Source of the DNA: Gallibacterium melopsittaci | GTDB lineage: Bacteria; Pseudomonadota; Gammaproteobacteria; Enterobacterales; Pasteurellaceae | Reading direction: 5' to 3' | NCBI RefSeq assembly: GCF_042433085.1 | Contig: NZ_JBHLWA010000039.1 | Location: 1-40,453 of the forward strand | Length of the DNA stretch: 40,453 nucleotides | Part shown: piece by piece, positions 35,626 through 40,453 of the stretch | Position numbering within the stretch: position 1 is the stretch's first letter | Layout of the letters: each line of letters starts with the position of its first letter | Program-made: the position numbers and the translations under genes | The notes under the pieces: model-generated | The model's database searches: none | Told to the model about the DNA's origin: nothing | The model's input: the letters and a program-made list of their open reading frames with translations, nothing else

Positions 35626-36624
35626 TTAACCTTCAAATACTTCTTCAATCATTTTAATTAAACCATCAGCCACAATTAACTCTTGATTTACGCCATTAAT
35701 TGACAATAAATCTGTCCGCATCTGACGAATAATGGATAAGCCTTGATAAAGTTTTAATGCAGGTAATTGTTGAACTAATGTTTCCACACCTTGTCGTAAA
35801 TCTTGGCATTGCCAACCTGTATGAATACCTAATGCACCTTTTAATGTATCCATCAAAAAAGCCTCTAACCAATTTAACTGTGTGATTGGATTTTCTAACT
35901 GAAAATAAGGTAATAACATCAAAATATTCTTGCTACGATAAAACTTCCAAAATTGGCGTAAAAAAGCTAATCGCTGTGCGACTTCTCCCTGCTTCAAACT
36001 ATTGATTGTGGCAAAAGGGCGATAATAATTCATCGTCAATGCAATTTGCAATTCTTCCGTCTGAGGAAAACCTTGCTCAGTTAACCATTTTACTGCCTGA
36101 GCTTGATTTGGTAGTGGCAATGCCCAAAGTTGACAACGACTGTAAATTGTCGCGAGTAACTGATGTTCAACATCCGTTTGCAATAAGAAATAACAATTTT
36201 CTGTTGGTTCTTCTAATGTTTTTAATAAGGCATTTGCGGCGGCTTCTGTAAGCTGCTCAACCCCTTGAATATAAACTACTTTTGCTGTTGACTGCTGACT
36301 ATGACGCGAAAGTTTATCTATAACGTCACGAATATTTTCAATACTGATTTTTTTGCCTTTTTCTGCACTAATCCAATAAAAATCAGGATGAGATTGATGT
36401 TGGAAAAGTTGGCATTGCCGACAATGACCGCATGCTTGCTCTGCTTGTTTATGTTCACATAACAACCATTGTGCCAATATCTGACAGAATATTTCTGCCC
36501 CATTATCATTTGGACTACGCAACAATAAAGCGTGATGCCCATGTCCAGCTAAAAAAGCCTGTGTAATCCGTTGATAAACTGGATACAACCACGTTAAATG
36601 CGTTAATTCTGCTGTTGAAACCAT
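35626..36624 (-). CDS. holB: DNA polymerase III delta-prime subunit
   Basis: The delta-prime subunit is the stator of the clamp loader. The 332-residue protein has the AAA+ fold but no Walker A loop, as expected. It has zinc-finger cysteines C56, C65, C68 and C71, then HPDFYWI and AAANALLKTLEEP, with a conserved sensor region ending YSRCQLW. The start overlaps tmk by 22 bases and has no obvious Shine-Dalgarno sequence, so coupling to tmk translation is likely. The order mltG-tmk-holB-ycfH is the same as in E. coli. Confidence 0.95.
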   Translation of the reverse strand: MVSTAELTHLTWLYPVYQRITQAFLAGHGHHALLLRSPNDNGAEIFCQILAQWLLCEHKQAEQACGHCRQCQLFQHQSHPDFYWISAEKGKKISIENIRDVIDKLSRHSQQSTAKVVYIQGVEQLTEAAANALLKTLEEPTENCYFLLQTDVEHQLLATIYSRCQLWALPLPNQAQAVKWLTEQGFPQTEELQIALTMNYYRPFATINSLKQGEVAQRLAFLRQFWKFYRSKNILMLLPYFQLENPITQLNWLEAFLMDTLKGALGIHTGWQCQDLRQGVETLVQQLPALKLYQGLSIIRQMRTDLLSINGVNQELIVADGLIKMIEEVFEG

Positions 36625-37235
36625 TGTGTTATTGCCTGATTAATTTGCTCCGCTACCTCTGTTTCTGACAGATTAGCATTAATCGTAATACTGTTTGGAT
36701 CAGCTGCTACGAGTTGTAAATAACGCTGCCGAGTTCGCTCAAAAAATTCAATTTGTTGTTGTTCAATTCGATCTAAGGCACCGCGTGTTCTTGCCCTAGC
36801 CAAGCCAATTTCTGGCTCTACATCTAAATAAAGCGTTAAATCAGGCTGGAAATCTCCTAAAACAGTCTGCTTCAATGTTGTTAATAATTGTGCATCAATT
36901 TGTCTACCACCGCCCTGATAGGCTTGTGAAGAAAGATCGTGGCGATCACCAATTACCCACTTTCCTTGTTGTAATGCTGGTTTAATCACATTATCAACTA
37001 ATTGAATACGAGCTGCATATAACATCAACAATTCTGCTTTATCTGTTACAAACTCATTACCCACACCTTGCTTAATTAATTGACGCAACTGCTCCGCTAA
37101 CGGTGTACCACCAGGTTCTCGCGTAAAGACAAATTCATTTATCCCTAGTTGTTGTAATTTCTCAACAACAACATTTTTTGCAGTGGTTTTCCCTGCACCC
37201 TCTAGCCCTTCAAGCACAATAAACTTGCCTTTCAT
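36603..37235 (-). CDS. tmk: Thymidylate kinase
   Basis: Tmk phosphorylates dTMP to dTDP. The 210-residue protein has the P-loop GLEGAGKT at 10-17, the TREPGGTPLAEQLR motif (about 38-51), the substrate motif DRHDLSSQAYQGGGR, and the lid region LARARTRGALDRIE. Its start overlaps the mltG stop by one base (TAATG), with AGGAAA upstream. It overlaps holB at the other end. Confidence 0.98.
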   Translation of the reverse strand: MKGKFIVLEGLEGAGKTTAKNVVVEKLQQLGINEFVFTREPGGTPLAEQLRQLIKQGVGNEFVTDKAELLMLYAARIQLVDNVIKPALQQGKWVIGDRHDLSSQAYQGGGRQIDAQLLTTLKQTVLGDFQPDLTLYLDVEPEIGLARARTRGALDRIEQQQIEFFERTRQRYLQLVAADPNSITINANLSETEVAEQINQAITQWFQQQN

Positions 37236-38281
37236 TATTTATTTTCCTGTTGATTTTTCCAATTACGATACCAGCGTAGATAATCCTGTACTGCACGATT
37301 ATGTTCAGCTAATGTACGACTAAATTTATGTCCACCACTACCATCTGCAACAAAATATAAATAATCACTTTTCGCAGGATTCGCAGCAGCTTCTAATGAA
37401 CTTTTATCGGGCATTGCAATTGGTGTTGGTGGTAAACCATCAATCATATAAGTGTTATAGGGTGTATCTGTATTTAAATCTTTTTTTGTAATATTTCCTT
37501 GATACTTTTCACCCATGCCATAAATCACTGTTGGATCGGTTTGTAACTTAATACCTTTGCGTAAACGATTAATAAACACTGCCGCAATTTCAGGACGCTC
37601 ACTTGCAACCGCACTTTCTTTTTCAATAATTGATGCCAAAATCAATAATTCATATGCAGATTTTAATGGTAAAGTTTGCTCTCTTTGTTGCCAAACTTGT
37701 TGTAGCGTTTTTTGCATTTTGTCTGCAGCACGTTGTAATAGAGCAAGATCAGTGGAATTAACCGTATAGTAATAAGTATCTGGATAAAGCCATCCTTCCA
37801 TTTTATCTTTTACTACTGATTCCGTTGGCAAATGTAATAATTGATAAATTTCAGCCTCACTTTTATCCTTTAAAGTATGTTGCAAATGAGGTGCTTCTGC
37901 TAACACTTTACGCCATTGATTAAATGTACTTCCTTCGGGCAACGTTAAGGCAAATTGTGCCTCTTTACCACTGTGAATTAACATTAGTAATTGCTGTAAA
38001 TTTTCTATTTTTTCTAACGAAAAAGTTCCGGCTTTTAATGTATATTCTGGATGTAATTTAAATAAATATGGCAATCCCCAAACTGATTTTTTTAACAGTC
38101 CCTGCTGAACTAATTTATCGGCAAACTGCTTACTACTCGTGCCTTTTTCAATAGTAAGCAACTGTTCTGCGGTGTGAGTAATAGGTAAGGTTAATAATTG
38201 ACTAAGATGGTGGTAAACATAAGCACCACCTCCGCCCAGACCAACTAATAATAAAATTAAAAGCGTAAGAAGTTTTTTCAT
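37235..38281 (-). CDS. mltG: Endolytic murein transglycosylase MltG (YceG)
   Basis: MltG cuts nascent glycan strands at the inner membrane and so sets strand length. The 348-residue protein has an N-terminal membrane anchor (about 3-22), a LysM-like periplasmic part, and the YceG catalytic domain with EGWLYPDTYYY, ASIIEKES (putative catalytic E220), FINRLRKGIKLQTDPTVIYG, and YNTYMIDGLPPTPI. The expected Shine-Dalgarno position before the ATG is occupied by three copies of a 7-base AT-rich repeat, and I see no other ribosome binding site. It heads the mltG-tmk-holB-ycfH group. Confidence 0.96.
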   Translation of the reverse strand: MKKLLTLLILLLVGLGGGGAYVYHHLSQLLTLPITHTAEQLLTIEKGTSSKQFADKLVQQGLLKKSVWGLPYLFKLHPEYTLKAGTFSLEKIENLQQLLMLIHSGKEAQFALTLPEGSTFNQWRKVLAEAPHLQHTLKDKSEAEIYQLLHLPTESVVKDKMEGWLYPDTYYYTVNSTDLALLQRAADKMQKTLQQVWQQREQTLPLKSAYELLILASIIEKESAVASERPEIAAVFINRLRKGIKLQTDPTVIYGMGEKYQGNITKKDLNTDTPYNTYMIDGLPPTPIAMPDKSSLEAAANPAKSDYLYFVADGSGGHKFSRTLAEHNRAVQDYLRWYRNWKNQQENK

Positions 38282-38283
38282 TA

Positions 38284-38304
38284 ATACTAAATACTAAATA
38301 CTAA
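38284..38304. repeat. Three-copy heptanucleotide repeat before mltG
   Basis: The unit ATACTAA occurs three times without interruption on the plus strand (TTAGTAT on the coding strand), beginning three bases before the mltG start codon. Short tandem repeats next to starts can vary by slippage in Pasteurellaceae, although three copies is few. Confidence 0.85.
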
Positions 38305-38376
38305 ATGACTTTGCAAAAAGTGGCTAAGTTTAACATAAACCTAAGCCTTTCTTAATCTTGTTATTCATAAAATAAT

Positions 38377-38402
38377 GGCGTGCTTATTCTATTTTGCACG
38401 CC
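38377..38402 (-). terminator. Terminator candidate downstream of metB
   Basis: A perfect 7-base-pair GC-rich stem (GGCGTGC/GCACGCC) with a 12-base loop is followed on the minus strand by ATTATTTTAT. The loop is large and the T-run is interrupted, so efficiency is uncertain. The plus side is less T-rich. Confidence 0.6.
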
Positions 38403-38414
38403 AACTATTTTCAC

Positions 38415-39536
38415 CTAACGGGGTGATTTTGCAACTTGAATAGCTTGCAATACATCTGCCTTGATATCTTCAACATTTTCCAAGCCAACAGAAAAACGTA
38501 AAAGACGGTTACAAACACCGCGTGCAATCCGTTCTGCTTCAGGAATATCCATATGTGTTTGGGTCGCTGGATAGGTAATAAAACTTTCTGTTCCACCTAA
38601 GCTTTCAGCAAAAGTAATTAATTTTAATGCTTTCAAAAATGGCACTACCCACTCTTCTTTTTGTAAGCGGAATGAAAGCATACCACCTTTATTAGGATAC
38701 AAAACATCCGCCACTTCTTCTTGTTCTGCTAAAAATGCTGCAATTTTTTGTGCATTTTGTTGATGTCTTTCCATCCGTAATGCCAACGTTTTCAATCCAC
38801 GAATGGTTAAATAACAATCAAACGGAGATAATACAGGACCAGCACCATTTTGAATATAGTAGAGTTTGTCACAAAGTTCTTGTCCTTTTGCCACAATCAA
38901 TCCCGCCAACACATCATTATGACCAGCAATATATTTTGTACCACTATGAATCACAATATCCGCACCATGTTCAATCGGACGGAATAATACTGGTGTTAAA
39001 AAAGTATTATCTACAATTAATAACAAATTATGTGCTTTTGCAATTTTCGCAATCGTATCAACGTCACACTCTTCCATTAATGGATTTGATGGAGTTTCAA
39101 TAAAAATCGCTTTAGTATTAGGAGTGATAGCTTCTTCAATCGCTGTTAATGAAGCGGTATTCACATAAACTGGCTTCACGCCATGGTTATTCTTATAACA
39201 AAAATCTAATAAACGATACGTTCCCCCATAGACATCACTGGAAATAATCCATTCATCTGGACTCGTAAATAAGCTCATTACTAATTGAATTGCCGCCATA
39301 CCAGAAGAACAAGCAAACCCACGATCGCCTTTTTCTAATAACGCAATACCATTTTCTAATACATTTCTGGTTGGGTTTTTTGTACGAATATAATCAAAAT
39401 TATCTGTTGAAATTCCTTTAATATCAGTATGACCAAATGCAGTAGAAAGATGAATTGGTGTAGCAACCGCACCTGTACTAGAATCAGTACGATTTCCTAA
39501 TTGAACTAATAAAGTATCGATTGATTGTTGTGCCAT
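38415..39536 (-). CDS. metB: Cystathionine gamma-synthase (PLP enzyme)
   Basis: MetB condenses an O-acyl-homoserine with cysteine to give cystathionine in methionine synthesis. From the ATG at 39536 (AGGAATT upstream) the protein has 373 residues. It has the fold-type I PLP motifs SSGMAAIQ (78-85), SSDVYGGTYRLLD, DNTFLTPVL, and the PLP lysine K201 in IHSGTKYIAGHND, ending with GGTESFITYP and LRFSVGLE. It closely resembles the H. influenzae protein annotated MetB; cystathionine lyases of the same fold cannot be excluded by motifs alone. No AGACGTCT MetJ box is visible upstream. Confidence 0.88.
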   Translation of the reverse strand: MAQQSIDTLLVQLGNRTDSSTGAVATPIHLSTAFGHTDIKGISTDNFDYIRTKNPTRNVLENGIALLEKGDRGFACSSGMAAIQLVMSLFTSPDEWIISSDVYGGTYRLLDFCYKNNHGVKPVYVNTASLTAIEEAITPNTKAIFIETPSNPLMEECDVDTIAKIAKAHNLLLIVDNTFLTPVLFRPIEHGADIVIHSGTKYIAGHNDVLAGLIVAKGQELCDKLYYIQNGAGPVLSPFDCYLTIRGLKTLALRMERHQQNAQKIAAFLAEQEEVADVLYPNKGGMLSFRLQKEEWVVPFLKALKLITFAESLGGTESFITYPATQTHMDIPEAERIARGVCNRLLRFSVGLENVEDIKADVLQAIQVAKSPR

Positions 39537-39723
39537 AATAATTCCTATCATTATTTATATTACGAAAGCTATCATTCTTGCATAAACTTTAATGACAGAA
39601 AAGCAAATCACCATAGTTCACAAAATTTCAGCTATTTACGCATAAAAAAACAGCATTATTCCTCTCTTTATTGGTAATAAGCTTTTTTTTTCATCAATCA
39701 AGCAAAAAAGTGAGAATTATCGT

Positions 39724-39751
39724 TTGACAAAAAAATTCAATTCCGTAAAAT
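39724..39751 (+). promoter_or_regulatory. Promoter for the tRNA operon
   Basis: A consensus TTGACA (-35) is followed after 16 bases by TAAAAT (-10, 5 of 6). A GC-rich discriminator, GCGCCTC, follows directly, a pattern typical of stringently controlled stable-RNA promoters. The first tRNA begins about 42 bases downstream of the -10. Confidence 0.8.
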
Positions 39752-39793
39752 GCGCCTCGTTGATTAGCGATGCTGTTAGCAAAATTAATCAAA

Positions 39794-39869
<76 letters not shown>

Positions 39870-39873
39870 AACT

Positions 39874-39960
39874 GCCCGGGTGGTGGAATCGGTAGACACA
39901 AGGGATTTAAAATCCCTCGCCTTTCGAGGCGTGCCAGTTCAAGTCTGGCTTCGGGCACCA
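39874..39960 (+). tRNA. tRNA-Leu (anticodon TAA), copy 1
   Basis: The 87-base class II tRNA has acceptor start GCCCGGG, anticodon TAA in the loop TTTAAAA, a long variable arm and an encoded CCA end. The anticodon stem is AGGGA/TCCCT. It begins four bases after tRNA-Gly copy 1. Confidence 0.97.
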
Positions 39961-39982
39961 TTTTAAAACTAAAAAATATTTT

Positions 39983-40058
<76 letters not shown>

Positions 40059-40062
40059 AACT

Positions 40063-40149
40063 GCCCGGGTGGTGGAATCGGTAGACACAAGAGATTTAAA
40101 ATCTCTCGCCTTTCGGGGCGTGCCAGTTCAAGTCTGGCTTCGGGCACCA
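40063..40149 (+). tRNA. tRNA-Leu (anticodon TAA), copy 2
   Basis: An 87-base class II tRNA like copy 1. The anticodon stem is AGAGA/TCTCT, so a G-C pair at about 29-41 has become A-U, with both sides changed. One more base differs in the variable arm. CCA is encoded. Confidence 0.97.
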
Positions 40150-40182
40150 TTCAAAATTGAAACCCATCAATATCTCAATTAT

Positions 40183-40256
40183 GGCGTGTTAGCAAAGCGG
40201 TTATGCACTGGATTGCAAATCCATGTAGATCGGTTCGATTCCGGTACACGCCTCCA
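40183..40256 (+). tRNA. tRNA-Cys (anticodon GCA)
   Basis: The 74-base gene has acceptor stem GGCGTGT/ACACGCC, anticodon GCA in the loop ATTGCAAAT, and an encoded CCA end. It is the last tRNA of the cluster. A parA-like start follows 68 bases later, which would fit use of this tRNA 3' end as an island attachment site. Confidence 0.97.
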
Positions 40257-40324
40257 AAACTATAAGCAGTCCTTTTTACTTTGTATTTGGTATTACTTTT
40301 TCACTTTTGACAAAGAGTTACCCT

Positions 40325-40380
40325 ATGCAAATCATTACTATTTTATCAACTAAAGGCGGTGTTACTAAAACCACTAATGC
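40325..40380 (+). pseudogene. parA: ParA/Soj-type ATPase, 5' fragment cut by a transposon end
   Basis: The frame opens MQIITILSTKGGVTKTTNA, the N-terminal strand and deviant Walker A loop (KGGxxKT) of ParA/Soj ATPases. Homology then stops exactly where the putative transposon edge TGGGCATA begins at 40381, and the open frame runs on into element sequence. In pKLC102/ICEHin1056-like islands a parA gene lies close to the tRNA attachment site, so this is probably the first gene of such an island, now disrupted. No strong ribosome binding site is seen (GAGTTACCC). Only 19 codons are visible. Confidence 0.65.
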
Positions 40381-40453
40381 TGGGCATATAGGACAAAAAA
40401 GTTGGTCTTTATCTATTTTCATTGTCTATAGGACAAAAAAGTTGGTAATTATT
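40381..40453 (+). mobile_element. Partial transposon end with two identical 20-bp sites
   Basis: Identical 20-base units with a TATAGGACAAAA core lie at 40387-40406 and 40427-40446, a 40-base pitch. The edge TGGGCATA at 40381 interrupts the ParA frame. It mirrors the element end at 1-72 in core, pitch and edge. The two ends differ enough to be the left and right ends of one element type. The body continues beyond the window. Confidence 0.6.

Noticed and set aside
39537..39720. MetJ-regulated promoter or methionine riboswitch upstream of metB
   Set aside because: No AGACGTCT-like tandem boxes and no SAM-riboswitch-like conserved pairing were visible.
40355..40378. Inactive ParA because the Walker A loop reads KGGVTKTT instead of KGGVGKTT
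   Set aside because: The deviant Walker A consensus KGGxxK[ST] tolerates this residue and I recall island-borne ParA proteins with it. The disruption is the insertion, not this residue.

Overview
The window is a low-GC Pasteurellaceae-type chromosome segment. The basis is the complete mraZ-to-lpxC division and cell-wall cluster, the mltG-tmk-holB-tatD, yihI-hemN and metB neighbourhoods, and proteins that resemble those remembered from Haemophilus and Pasteurella. No species can be assigned. The two ends carry outward-facing ends of what looks like one class of transposon (1-72 and 40381-40453), so the window may be a contig bounded by copies of a mobile element.

Region 1 (73-18089, minus strand) is an intact dcw cluster: mraZ, rsmH, ftsL, ftsI, murE, murF, mraY, murD, ftsW, murG, murC, ddlB, ftsQ, ftsA, ftsZ, lpxC. 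Genes overlap or nearly abut. Upstream of mraZ lie a promoter candidate and a triple 10-bp-period box array, probably for MraZ. A second, stronger promoter candidate sits between ftsA and ftsZ.

Region 2 (18328-26382) is a sugar-acid catabolic locus. It holds a divergent GntR/FCD regulator with an apparent second winged helix, a zinc dehydrogenase, a three-part TRAP transporter, and UxaB and UxaA. No uronate isomerase (uxaC) is present. With an LgoD-like dehydrogenase, the set best fits uptake of an aldonate such as L-galactonate and conversion through D-tagaturonate and D-altronate to 2-keto-3-deoxygluconate.

Region 3 (26401-39536) is housekeeping: gyrB and a small lipoprotein (minus); yihI, a DUF2489 protein, hemN, yggT and yggU (plus); then slyD, a SIMPL protein, a DUF1523 protein, tatD-family ycfH, holB, tmk, mltG and metB (all minus). 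Shared hairpin terminators separate the convergent units.

Region 4 (39724-40453) is a tRNA operon, Gly-Leu-Gly-Leu-Cys, containing a tandem Gly-Leu duplication. It is followed by the first 19 codons of a ParA-type ATPase, probably the start of a tRNA-inserted genomic island, which is cut by the right-hand transposon end.
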